DNA of 64,000 nucleotides from Leptotrichia sp. oral taxon 498 (GTDB lineage Bacteria; Fusobacteriota; Fusobacteriia; Fusobacteriales; Leptotrichiaceae): NCBI RefSeq assembly GCF_002240055.1, contig NZ_CP016753.1, positions 2,046,001 to 2,110,000 of the forward strand, read 5' to 3'. Shown piece by piece: positions 19,761 to 28,259 of this stretch (position 1 is its first letter; each line of letters starts with the position of its first letter). The notes under the pieces were generated by a model. It saw only the letters and a program-made list of their open reading frames with translations, ran no database searches and was not told where the DNA came from. The position numbers and the translations under genes were made by a program.

Positions 19761-20555
19761 ATGAAAATAAAACTAAACAATATTTCAGAAACTATGCTTA
19801 TTACTTTGCATGCACGTGCGAAGGATGCTGAAAGTAAAAATCCAATTTTAAATGATAAAAAATCTTCCGAGATTCTTTCACAGCTGGATTATGATTTTTC
19901 AAAATTTGAGAAGGCGTGGGCTTCGTACTATGGGATTCTTTCACGTGCGAAAGTGATGGATAATGAAGTAAAAAAATTTATGGAAAAATATCCAGATTGT
20001 GCGATTGTGTCAATTGGCTGTGGACTAGATACGAGATTTTTACGAATAGATAACGGAAAAATAAAATGGTACAATCTTGATTTGCCAGAAGTCATTGAAA
20101 AACGAAAGCTCTTTTTTGAACCAAATGAAAGAGTTATAGATATTGCAAAATCTGCATTTGATTCAGCATGGACAAAGGATATTAAGCTGGAAGGGAAGAA
20201 ATTACTTATTATTTCTGAAGGTGTATTAATGTACTTTGAAGAACAGCAAATTAAACAGTTTTTGGAAATACTAACTGATAATTTTGATTCTTTTGAAGCT
20301 CAATTTGACTTGCTTTACAAAGGAACAGTTAAAATGAGTAAAAAACATGATACCTTAAAAAATATGGAAGCAAAATTTAGTTGGGGAGTAAAAGATGGAA
20401 GTGAAGTTGTAAAATTAAATCCAAAATTAAAACAAACTGGACTTATTAATTTTACTGACGAAATGAAACATCATCTTCCTGGCTGGAAAAAATTGTTTAT
20501 TCCATTCTTTTACATTTTTAATAACAGACTTGGAATTTATACTTATGAAAAATAG
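19761..20555 (+). CDS. SAM-dependent O-methyltransferase of the LCM/TcmP type
   Basis: A 264-residue methyltransferase of the leucine-carboxymethyltransferase/TcmP family. The SAM motif is VSIGCGLDTRF (around residue 90), followed by the acidic WYNLDLPEVI, then IISEGVLMYF. The family methylates carboxyl or hydroxyl groups of small molecules or a C-terminal Leu; the substrate here is unknown. ATG 19761 is preceded by AAGGAGG at 8 bases; a TTG at 19743 overlaps that site and is rejected. Two ABC exporter half-transporters follow on the same strand, 48 bases downstream, so the product may be exported. No biosynthetic enzyme such as an NRPS or PKS lies nearby. Confidence 0.85.
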   Translation: MKIKLNNISETMLITLHARAKDAESKNPILNDKKSSEILSQLDYDFSKFEKAWASYYGILSRAKVMDNEVKKFMEKYPDCAIVSIGCGLDTRFLRIDNGKIKWYNLDLPEVIEKRKLFFEPNERVIDIAKSAFDSAWTKDIKLEGKKLLIISEGVLMYFEEQQIKQFLEILTDNFDSFEAQFDLLYKGTVKMSKKHDTLKNMEAKFSWGVKDGSEVVKLNPKLKQTGLINFTDEMKHHLPGWKKLFIPFFYIFNNRLGIYTYEK

Positions 20556-20603
20556 AATTATTTTTTAATTTATTTCCTTTAATACATGAATGGAGGGATT
20601 ATT

Positions 20604-22340
20604 ATGAAAGAATTGAAATATTTGCTAAGTTTATCTGGTAAACATAAGGTGAAGCTGATTTTTTCAGCAATATTCAGTATAATTGGTACAACATTGTCTG
20701 CTGTGCCTTATCTTCTTGTGTATCAGATTGTTTTGGAGCTTTTTAAGGCGAATATTGATTATTCAAAAATAAAGTTCTGTGTTTCTATTGCGATATTTTT
20801 TATAATTGTAAAAATAATTATGCAGATTTTATCAGGGGTATTTTCACATATTGCGGCTTTTTCAATTTTGTACAAGATTAGGATTGATTTGATTGAGCAT
20901 TTGTCAAAGCTAAATATGGGATTTTTTAAGAAAAATATGTCTGGAAAGCTGAAAAAGATTATTAATGAGGATATTGAAAAATTGGAACTTTTTATTGCAC
21001 ATCAGATTCCAGATTTATCATCAGCACTTGTAACTCCGATAATATTTTTGGGAATTATGATTTACTTTAACTGGAAATTGACACTTGTTTTATTTATTCC
21101 AATTATTCTAAGCATAATGGCGCAGGGAAAAATGTTTCAAAGCTACGGAACCCATGTAGAACATTATTATACTCTTCTTGCAAACTTAAACGCTACTATT
21201 ATGGAATACATAAATGCAATGAATGTTATGAAAGCATTCAACCTTACTGCTAAATCATTCAAGGATTATCGGGATATTACTCAGGAATATGCGGATTACT
21301 GGATTGAACTCACAGAATTAAGTGTACCATTTTATTCAATTTTTCTCTGTCTGACTGATTCCGGGCTGCTTTTCATTATTCCCGTTGGCGGACTTATGCT
21401 ATTTTATAATCAAATTTCAGTATCTGCGTATATTTTATTTATTTTAATGAGTACAATTTTTTTAAGCTCATTAAAGGCATTATTTGACTTGGCACACCAT
21501 CTTTCCGCATTAACTAAAGGGTTAGGGAAAATTATGGAAATCAATGGGGAACAGGAGCAAAAATCTGGAAACACAAATTTCCCTTCTAATTTTTCAGGCT
21601 ATATAAAATATGAAAATGTAAATTTTGCATATAAAAATAAAAATGTTATAAATAACTTTTCCTTGGAAATAAAATCTGGAACTTCAACCGCACTTGTAGG
21701 GCCTTCTGGCTCAGGAAAAACAACGATAGGACTTCTGCTTGGAAGATTTTGGGATATAAATAGCGGAAAAATAACTATTGATGGAACTGATATTAAGGAC
21801 TTCGCTTACACAGGATTGGCTGACAATGTTTCGTTTGTCTTTCAGGATACATTTATGCTTCACGATACTATTTTTGAGAATATAAGAATGGGAAGGGATT
21901 ATTCGCTGCAAGAAGTGGAAAATGCTGCAAAAAAGGCACAAATTCACGATTTTGTAATGTCCTTGCCTCAGAAATACGAAACTGTAATTGGTGAAGGCGG
22001 AATTAAGTTAAGCGGTGGGGAAAAGCAGAGAATTTCAATAGCTCGTGCTATTTTAAAAAATGCTCCAATTATCGTGCTGGACGAAGTTACTTCCTACTCT
22101 GACATTGAAAACGAAGCCAAGATTCAGGAGGCTCTGCGTACTTTACTAAAAGGAAAAACTGCCATTATCATTGCTCACAGGCTTTACACAATAAAAAATG
22201 CCGATAATATCGTTGTAATGAATAAAGGACGTATTACCGAGCAAGGTACTCATAAGGAGCTTCTGCAAAACAAGTCTGAATACTGGCATTTATGGAATTT
22301 ATATAGCGATAATGATTTGATGGAAAATAAGGAAATTTAG
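20604..22340 (+). CDS. ABC exporter half-transporter, first subunit
   Basis: A 578-residue fused membrane-ATPase protein (type IV exporter fold). Six transmembrane helices occupy about residues 15-300 and the ATPase domain about 335-570. Walker A GPSGSGKTT, Q-loop FQDTFM, signature LSGGEKQRISIARAIL, Walker B IIVLDEVTSYSD and H-loop IIAHRL are visible. The D-loop reads SYSD, not the usual S(A)LD, while the catalytic Glu is kept. This suggests one altered ATP site in a heterodimer with the next gene. ATG 20604 follows TGGAGGG at 6 bases. The substrate is not evident; pairs of this shape include siderophore-linked and multidrug exporters. Confidence 0.88.
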   Translation: MKELKYLLSLSGKHKVKLIFSAIFSIIGTTLSAVPYLLVYQIVLELFKANIDYSKIKFCVSIAIFFIIVKIIMQILSGVFSHIAAFSILYKIRIDLIEHLSKLNMGFFKKNMSGKLKKIINEDIEKLELFIAHQIPDLSSALVTPIIFLGIMIYFNWKLTLVLFIPIILSIMAQGKMFQSYGTHVEHYYTLLANLNATIMEYINAMNVMKAFNLTAKSFKDYRDITQEYADYWIELTELSVPFYSIFLCLTDSGLLFIIPVGGLMLFYNQISVSAYILFILMSTIFLSSLKALFDLAHHLSALTKGLGKIMEINGEQEQKSGNTNFPSNFSGYIKYENVNFAYKNKNVINNFSLEIKSGTSTALVGPSGSGKTTIGLLLGRFWDINSGKITIDGTDIKDFAYTGLADNVSFVFQDTFMLHDTIFENIRMGRDYSLQEVENAAKKAQIHDFVMSLPQKYETVIGEGGIKLSGGEKQRISIARAILKNAPIIVLDEVTSYSDIENEAKIQEALRTLLKGKTAIIIAHRLYTIKNADNIVVMNKGRITEQGTHKELLQNKSEYWHLWNLYSDNDLMENKEI

Positions 22341-22352
22341 GGGGTGTAGACA

Positions 22353-24092
22353 ATGATTAACGATATTAGAAATATAAAAACTCTTGCTGGAAATAAATAT
22401 AAAAATTTGAAAAAGCCAATATTTTTTCTAACAATAGATGCCATATTTTATATGATGAACTATGCAATGTTTTATTTTACAATTATTGATTTGATGAATA
22501 ATAATTTTACAATGAAAAAGTTGATAATCTATACTTTTATTATGATTTTTGCCATTATATGCAGATTTGTATTAAATCGTATCGGATATATCGGGATTCA
22601 AAGCGAGGGAGCTAAAATTATTCAGGATTTGAGAATCAGGATGGGGGATCATTTGAGAAATTTGAATCTGGGATACTTTAACAGTCATAACATTGGGAAT
22701 ATTATTAATATTATGACAAATGATTTACAGGATTTTGAGCAGGTTATAACTCACAGCACATCAGAAATTATAAAGTTATCCATACTGACAATTTATCTTC
22801 TGTTAATTATATTTGCAATTTCACCTCTACTTGCCATACTGCAACTAATAATCTCCCTGACTGGATTAGTATTTGTCATTCTGGGAACGAAAAAAGGTGC
22901 AAAAATAGCATTGAAAAAGAAGCATACTATGGATAATGTTGTTTCACGTATGGTGGAATATATCGCCGGAATGGAACTTTTTAAAGCATATAATCTGACT
23001 GGGGAAAAATTCAAAAGACTAAAGGACAGCTTTAATGATTTGAAAAGGGAAAGTATAAATACTGAAATTGCTCTTGCCCCTTATGTCATGATTTTTCAGC
23101 TTATTACGGATATTTCCTTTGCCTTGCTTCTGCTTGTGTCTACACAGCTTTTTATGGCCTCTTCCATTAATAAAGTTGAATTTTTTTCATACATAATTAT
23201 AGGGCTTTCACTTTCAAACGTGCTAAAAGCCTTTTCTACACAATATACTTTTATCCAATACTTGAAACTTGCCACAGATAAGCTGATAAATGTGCATAAT
23301 GAAAAGGAAATTTCCTATGAACTTGAAAAAGTTACTTTACCAAATTACAATATAAAATTCCAGAATGTAAGTTTTTCTTATGAAAAAGACACTCCTGTTC
23401 TAAAAAACATCACTTTTGAAGCAAAACAGGGGACAAAAACTGCCCTAGTCGGTTCGTCAGGCTCTGGAAAAACAACTGTTACCAGCCTTATTGCAAGATT
23501 CTGGGACTGCCAGTCTGGCGAAATTACCATTGGTGGAGTAAATATCCAAAAAATATATCCAGAAGAACTGCCTACAAATATAAGCATGATTTTTCAAGAT
23601 GTCTACTTGGTAAATGACACTTTTGAAAATAATATAAGGCTGGGAAAGCCTAAGGCTGCAAGGGAAGAAGTAATAAATGCGGCTAAAAATGCCAATTGCC
23701 ACGATTTTATAATGGAAAGCGAAAATGGATATGACACTATAATCGGAGAAGGCGGCTCTACTTTGTCTGGTGGAGAAAAACAGAGAATTTCAATTGCAAG
23801 AGCATTATTAAAGGATACGCCAATTATTTTAGTCGATGAAGCCACAGCCTCACTTGATGCTGATAATGAATACGAAATAAGAAAATCTTTCAATATTCTT
23901 ACAAAAAATAAAACTGTAATTACAATCGCCCACAAACTCAATACAATAAAAGATTATGACAAAATCATAGTTATGTTCGACGGGATAATCGAAGAAATTG
24001 GAAATCATGAGCAGCTTATGGAAAATAAAGGACGATATTACAAAATGTATACTGAAATGGAAAAGGCACAGTCAGAATTTGAACTAGTCTAA
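22353..24092 (+). CDS. ABC exporter half-transporter, second subunit
   Basis: A 579-residue partner of the preceding exporter subunit, 12 bases downstream with the site GGGGTG. The N-terminal membrane domain (about 20-310) is followed by an ATPase domain. This has Walker A GSSGSGKTT, FQDVYLVNDT, signature LSGGEKQRISIARALL, canonical Walker B/D-loop IILVDEATASLD and H-loop TIAHKL. Together the two genes most likely make a heterodimeric exporter with the non-canonical D-loop in the other chain. Their physical link to the TcmP-type methyltransferase suggests one small-molecule function, by inference only. Confidence 0.88.
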   Translation: MINDIRNIKTLAGNKYKNLKKPIFFLTIDAIFYMMNYAMFYFTIIDLMNNNFTMKKLIIYTFIMIFAIICRFVLNRIGYIGIQSEGAKIIQDLRIRMGDHLRNLNLGYFNSHNIGNIINIMTNDLQDFEQVITHSTSEIIKLSILTIYLLLIIFAISPLLAILQLIISLTGLVFVILGTKKGAKIALKKKHTMDNVVSRMVEYIAGMELFKAYNLTGEKFKRLKDSFNDLKRESINTEIALAPYVMIFQLITDISFALLLLVSTQLFMASSINKVEFFSYIIIGLSLSNVLKAFSTQYTFIQYLKLATDKLINVHNEKEISYELEKVTLPNYNIKFQNVSFSYEKDTPVLKNITFEAKQGTKTALVGSSGSGKTTVTSLIARFWDCQSGEITIGGVNIQKIYPEELPTNISMIFQDVYLVNDTFENNIRLGKPKAAREEVINAAKNANCHDFIMESENGYDTIIGEGGSTLSGGEKQRISIARALLKDTPIILVDEATASLDADNEYEIRKSFNILTKNKTVITIAHKLNTIKDYDKIIVMFDGIIEEIGNHEQLMENKGRYYKMYTEMEKAQSEFELV

Positions 24093-24129
24093 ATTAAAAC
24101 TTTAATTCATTATACAAATTTAATAAAAA

Positions 24130-24169
24130 AGGAGCTGTTTTATAAAATTAAACTTATTAGACAACTCCT
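24130..24169 (-). terminator. Terminator of the TPP-regulated transporter transcript
   Basis: On the minus strand AGGAGTTGT pairs with ACAGCTCCT across a 22-base loop (one G-U pair), followed by six T residues. It lies about 100 bases past the binding-protein stop. The convergent exporter transcript also ends here. The rest of 24170-24267 shows no gene. Confidence 0.6.
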
Positions 24170-24267
24170 AAACATTTACTTTACTAATTTAATGAACTTC
24201 TTATGCTTGAATAAAAATTTTCTCTAATGCTTATTAAAATTCTCACATTTTTTTCTCTTTCAACTAT

Positions 24268-25239
24268 TTATTCCAAATACTCATTACTAAATCCATATCC
24301 ACTTGGAATTTGCTTTTTAATCAATTTATTTTTATATAGCCAACTGTAAAATAAATCCCATCTATTTTTATCTATCTCTCCCCATTTTTTAGCGTTTCCT
24401 TTATACTGTGAAACTAGCCACTTTTGACTGGCAAGCGCTAATTTTGGATTTATTTCAGGCGAATTTTTTACCAAAATTTTCGCCGCTTTTTCAGGATTTT
24501 GAATTGAATATTCATAGCCTTTTTTTATTGCTTTTAAAACTTTTTTTGCTTCATTTGGATTTTTTTTCAAATAATCGTTGTTTGCAATAATTACAGGACT
24601 GTAAAAGTCAAGCTCAGGCCCATAATCCACAAATTTTAAAAAGTTTGTCTTAAGACCCGCAAGCTTCGTTGCAACACCATCCCACGCATAGTAAACCCAG
24701 ACCGCATCAATATTTGTTCTTAGTGCTGTCACAACATCAGTAACTGTGTTTGGAATCATTTTTACGTTATTAAAATTTCCGTTGTCATCGGTAACCATCT
24801 TTTTTAAAATGGCTTTTTCAATTTCATCGTCCCAAGTTGCGTATCTTTTACCCTCCAATTTTTTTGGCGAATCAATACCTTTTTCTTTCAATGAAATAAT
24901 TCCAGATGTATTGTGATTGATTATTGCTGCGACCGCTGTTACTGGAACAGGTGCATCAGACGAAAATGACTTTGCCAGTGTGTCTTGAAAGCTTATTCCA
25001 AATTCAGCTCCACCAGCTCCGATTAGTGCTGTTGTACTTCCTTCAGGCGGCTGCACAATCTCTACATCGATTCCCTCATCTTTAAAATATCCCAAATCTT
25101 TTGCGACAAATAGTCCTGTGTGATTAGTATTAGGTGTCCAATCCAAAACTATTCTTATTTTTTTAGATTTTTTTACACAAGACACTGACAATATCAGCAT
25201 TACCATTAAAATTAAGATTTTAATAAAATTTTTTTTCAT
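24268..25239 (-). CDS. Thiamine-precursor ABC transporter, binding lipoprotein
   Basis: A 323-residue NMT1/THI5-like periplasmic binding protein of the ThiY class. It captures a pyrimidine precursor of thiamine (HMP or formylamino-HMP). The lipoprotein signal ends LILSVSCVKK, with Cys at about residue 21. The mature start KIRIVLDWTPNTNHTG is the family's most typical segment, followed by LFVAKDLGYFKDEGIDVEI and AGGAEFGISFQD. The permease gene ends about 20 bases upstream in the same transcript, and the TPP riboswitch lies at the head. This context supports thiamine-precursor uptake over sulfonates or nitrate. Confidence 0.9.
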   Translation of the reverse strand: MKKNFIKILILMVMLILSVSCVKKSKKIRIVLDWTPNTNHTGLFVAKDLGYFKDEGIDVEIVQPPEGSTTALIGAGGAEFGISFQDTLAKSFSSDAPVPVTAVAAIINHNTSGIISLKEKGIDSPKKLEGKRYATWDDEIEKAILKKMVTDDNGNFNNVKMIPNTVTDVVTALRTNIDAVWVYYAWDGVATKLAGLKTNFLKFVDYGPELDFYSPVIIANNDYLKKNPNEAKKVLKAIKKGYEYSIQNPEKAAKILVKNSPEINPKLALASQKWLVSQYKGNAKKWGEIDKNRWDLFYSWLYKNKLIKKQIPSGYGFSNEYLE

Positions 25240-25260
25240 AAAGCTCTCCTTTTTTCAAAA

Positions 25261-26037
25261 TCAAATAGCTTCTTCCCAAGGCATACTCAATTTTTGAATT
25301 TTTTTTACAACAAACATCAAAAATAAACTAATTATTGAAATTAAAAATATCACTGCAAACATTTTATCAAATGAATACGACTTTCTGACTCTCGTCATAT
25401 ACACTCCAAGTCCATCAAATCCGCCCAGCCATTCAGCAACAACTGCGCCTATAATTGAATAGCTGACAGATATTCTAAGTCCCGCAAAAAAATATCCAAT
25501 CGAACTTGGAAGCTTTATGTGGACAAAATTCTGAAATGGTGTTGCTCCCATCGTTTTCATAAGTTTTAGCGCATCTTTATCCGCCGACTTAAATCCATCC
25601 AAAAGTCCTATTGTTATCGGAAAAAATGAAGTTAAAACAATAAGTACAATTTTGGGTAAAATTCCATACCCCAGCCAAAGTACCAGAAGTGGTGCAATCG
25701 CAACAGTTGGAATAGTTTGAGTAATTATTAAAATTGGATAGATGGACTTGTAAAAAAATTCAAACATATCCATAATAATTGCGACTAAAAAACCTAAAAT
25801 CACTCCCATTCCCAATCCTAAAGAAGCTTCTACAAGTGTAACCTTCATATGGTGCACAAGAAGTGGAAAATCATTTACAAAAGCCTTTATTACATCAAAA
25901 GGCGAAGGCAGCATAAATTTTGGTACAACTCCTGTAATTGACAATATTTGCCACTTTATTAAGATACATAAAATAATAATTAGTGGTGCGATTTTATTTA
26001 ATAGTTTACTGTATATATTTTTTGATTTTTTCTTCAA
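25261..26037 (-). CDS. Thiamine-precursor ABC transporter, permease
   Basis: A 258-residue inner-membrane permease of the ThiX/SsuC type with about six hydrophobic helices. The EAA loop region includes LMKTMGATPFQNFVHIKLPSS, the coupling helix for the ATPase. The apparent start is TTG 26037, with AGGAGAG about 10 bases before it. The gene overlaps the end of the thiamine-binding MTH1187-type gene by 32 bases, suggesting translational coupling. It lies between that gene and the binding lipoprotein in the TPP-controlled transcript. Confidence 0.9.
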   Translation of the reverse strand: MKKKSKNIYSKLLNKIAPLIIILCILIKWQILSITGVVPKFMLPSPFDVIKAFVNDFPLLVHHMKVTLVEASLGLGMGVILGFLVAIIMDMFEFFYKSIYPILIITQTIPTVAIAPLLVLWLGYGILPKIVLIVLTSFFPITIGLLDGFKSADKDALKLMKTMGATPFQNFVHIKLPSSIGYFFAGLRISVSYSIIGAVVAEWLGGFDGLGVYMTRVRKSYSFDKMFAVIFLISIISLFLMFVVKKIQKLSMPWEEAI

Positions 26038-26314
26038 TTGTGAGTATCTCTCCTCTCGGCTTATAATTTATCTTGACATACGACATCACACTTTCCGCTC
26101 CAGCTTCAACTGCAATAATTTGACACATTTTAACAATGTTCATAAGTTCATCATAATCTCCTTCAATCGTCGTTTCAAAAGGTCCAACTACCATTTCTAA
26201 ATTTTTACTTTTAATGTACTCAATAACTTTGTCCACTATTCTTACCACTTCTTTGTTTTCGCAAGTATTCGGCAAAACTTGAATTGCAACACTTGCATTG
26301 ATTTTATTAGACAT
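26006..26314 (-). CDS. MTH1187/YkoF-type thiamine-binding small protein
   Basis: A 102-residue ferredoxin-fold protein of the MTH1187 (DUF77) family. It starts MSNKINASVAIQVLPNT, with VGPFETTIEGDYDELMNIV in the middle. The family binds thiamine or its precursors and often lies in TPP-riboswitch operons. ATG 26314 is chosen: the ribosome binding site AAAGGAGA lies 7 bases upstream, and the earlier in-frame TTG 26332 precedes that site. The site can be hidden in a hairpin with upstream sequence (26348-26355), giving the riboswitch a direct handle on this first gene. Confidence 0.88.
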   Translation of the reverse strand: MSNKINASVAIQVLPNTCENKEVVRIVDKVIEYIKSKNLEMVVGPFETTIEGDYDELMNIVKMCQIIAVEAGAESVMSYVKINYKPRGEILTIEEKIKKYIQ

Positions 26315-26321
26315 AAAAATA

Positions 26322-26355
26322 TCTCCTTTCAAATTATATTAAAAACAAAAGGAGA
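26322..26355 (-). promoter_or_regulatory. Ribosome-binding-site sequestering hairpin (TPP riboswitch output)
   Basis: On the minus strand TCTCCTTT (26355-26348) is perfectly complementary to the ribosome binding site AAAGGAGA (26329-26322), with an 18-base loop. It lies between the TPP aptamer and the first gene. No terminator with a strong T tract is visible in the leader. This suggests control mainly at translation. Confidence 0.6.
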
Positions 26356-26392
26356 TTTATTTATTTATTAATATTAAATTGTAATATTAAAA

Positions 26393-26480
26393 AAATACTC
26401 CCTTCGCCGGCATTATCCGTATCAGGTTAAACGGGTTAAGTCAAAAGACTACTCTCAGCCATTATAGCACCCCTGTATTT
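26393..26480 (-). promoter_or_regulatory. TPP riboswitch (THI element)
   Basis: Read on the minus strand, the conserved aptamer blocks are all present: AGGGGTGC, GGCTGAGAG, then AACCCG and TTGACTTAACC-type pairing, AACCTGATACGGATAATGCCG and CGAAGGGAG. An outer P1 stem pairs AAATAC with GTATTT. It heads the thiamine-precursor transporter transcript. Confidence 0.95.
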
Positions 26481-26507
26481 ATATTTAACTTTGATATCTT
26501 TACTTTA

Positions 26508-26535
26508 AGTATATCCCTATTTTTTCATAAGTCAA
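26508..26535 (-). promoter_or_regulatory. Promoter of the TPP-riboswitch transcript
   Basis: Minus-strand TTGACT (26535-26530), 16-base spacer, TATACT (26513-26508). Transcription would start about 20 bases before the aptamer. Confidence 0.7.
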
Positions 26536-26592
26536 TATCATTCTAAAAAAAATTTAAAATTATAATATATTTTATTTTTTTATATTATAAAT

Positions 26593-28122
26593 TTATTTTC
26601 TTTTGAAAAAATTCAAATTTTCATATTTTTCCAAAAACATTTCTAAATATTCAGCTGGATCTACATCTTCCTCTTTTCCATCAACCATTCTCTTAAGTCC
26701 CAATTTTTCTAATTCACTTATTAATTTATCTTTAGTTGTAGGTTCTTTTAACTGCTGCAAAAGTAAGAGTTCAATGGTATCCACAGGGAAAATTTCATTT
26801 TTAAAGTTTCCAATTCCGATATATTGTCCGTCTTCACTTAAAATAACTTCCACATATTTGATAAATTTTTCTGGAACATAAGTTTCATTTTCCACAAAAC
26901 TTACTCTTTCAATTCTTGTCAAATAAAAGTTTAGGTTTCCTGTTATTACATTATTTAAAATAAATCCTCTTATTTCTTGAACTATTTTATCTTTTTGCTC
27001 TTGATTTAAATCTTTATCTTCTAAAAACTTCTTCGCATCTTCTATTTGAAATTCACCATGTTTTTTGCTAAGCAAATGTTTTAATGCCTCTTCCAAAACT
27101 TTGTCTTCAAGTTCGGCTATCTCTATTTTATTTTTTATCACATAATAAAGAGTGTCAATTATTGTATTAGGTATACTTTCAGAAAAATTTAATTTCTCCG
27201 TTTGACTTTTCTTACACATAAGTGATTTTCTAAATTTTGTATCCAAGATAAAATCTATGCATTGTTCTTTGATTACATTATCTCCACCAGACAACTGCTG
27301 TAACTTTTCTACAGTTTCCTTTTTATAAGAAGTTGCCATTGATAATTTTAGATTTGTATCAGTAAAATATTTTAATCCATTTTTATCAGCTAGCTCAGCA
27401 AATTGGTGAATGTACAGTGGATCATTAAACATTTCCAAATATTCGTGTCCAAGATAATAATTCTTATGTTTTAGCACGCTATCCATCCATTCTAAATAAC
27501 CCTTGCTTCTTTCTTTCAAATCTGGATAAAGTTCTATCTGTTCTTTAAAAATTTCTACAACTAATCTTCCTCTTTCTGTTTTTTCAAGCAATGAAAGGTT
27601 TGGATAAAATTTATTTACGTACATCATCATATCTCTTACTTTTGAGGCTTCTTTCCAACCTGGATAAGTATTGTATGACAAATATGCAATTCCGTTTTCA
27701 TTCAGATTTTGGTTACAAATTTCTATCATTTTATGTTTTACATCATTCGGAACCCATGAAAAAACACCATGAGAAATTATATAATCAAATTTACCAAAGC
27801 TTTCATCAATTGTCAAAATATCCTTTTGATGTAACTCAATATTCTTTAATCCCAATTTTTTTATAATTTCATTTCCTTTTTTTATCTGTTCATGTGACAA
27901 ATCCACACCAACATAATAGTTATCTTCAAAATTAATCGCTTGAGCAATTAAATTTCCTCCAAAAGATGTCCCTAACTCTAGCACTCGAGCTTTTGTAGCT
28001 TTTTGAGGATTAAGTCCATAAAAATATGCATATGCTTCCAATTTCATCATCGCAGTATCTGCAAACGGATTTGCTTTATAGACTAATTCATCGTAACTTT
28101 CTTTTTTTTCTTCGTTATTCAT
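26593..28122 (-). CDS. SAM-dependent methyltransferase with methyltransferase-regulatory domain
   Basis: A 509-residue cytoplasmic protein. The N-terminal class I SAM-binding domain (about 35-190) has VLELGTSFGGNLIAQA, the acidic VGVDLSHEQI, and FDYIISHGVFSWVP. The middle part, with YLSYNTYPGWKEASKVRDMM and IEILYPDL-like helices, matches the methyltransferase-regulatory family, which includes the Rickettsia protein-lysine methyltransferases (recalled, not searched). The C-terminus (about 330-509) is a winged-helix-like helical region. The substrate is unknown; a protein target is possible. It is a single gene with the helicase gene 137 bases upstream on the same strand. Confidence 0.8.
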   Translation of the reverse strand: MNNEEKKESYDELVYKANPFADTAMMKLEAYAYFYGLNPQKATKARVLELGTSFGGNLIAQAINFEDNYYVGVDLSHEQIKKGNEIIKKLGLKNIELHQKDILTIDESFGKFDYIISHGVFSWVPNDVKHKMIEICNQNLNENGIAYLSYNTYPGWKEASKVRDMMMYVNKFYPNLSLLEKTERGRLVVEIFKEQIELYPDLKERSKGYLEWMDSVLKHKNYYLGHEYLEMFNDPLYIHQFAELADKNGLKYFTDTNLKLSMATSYKKETVEKLQQLSGGDNVIKEQCIDFILDTKFRKSLMCKKSQTEKLNFSESIPNTIIDTLYYVIKNKIEIAELEDKVLEEALKHLLSKKHGEFQIEDAKKFLEDKDLNQEQKDKIVQEIRGFILNNVITGNLNFYLTRIERVSFVENETYVPEKFIKYVEVILSEDGQYIGIGNFKNEIFPVDTIELLLLQQLKEPTTKDKLISELEKLGLKRMVDGKEEDVDPAEYLEMFLEKYENLNFFKRK

Positions 28123-28212
28123 TTTATAATTTCCTTTCTTTGTTTTAACTTAACTTCCAAAATTATATCATATTTTTAACCTTTTTTCATTATTTTTTTG
28201 TCATTTTAGAAA

Positions 28213-28247
28213 AAAATTCCCATCAATTTAAAATTAACAGGAATTTT
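28213..28247 (-). terminator. Terminator after the DEAD-box helicase
   Basis: AAAATTCC / GGAATTTT stem around an AT-rich loop just past the helicase stop, with A/T tracts on both sides. Confidence 0.5.
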
Positions 28248-28259
28248 ACTTTTATAAAT

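Noticed and set aside
19761-24092. Siderophore or polyketide biosynthetic cluster
   Set aside because: There is only a methyltransferase and an exporter pair; no NRPS, PKS or other assembly enzymes occur in the window.
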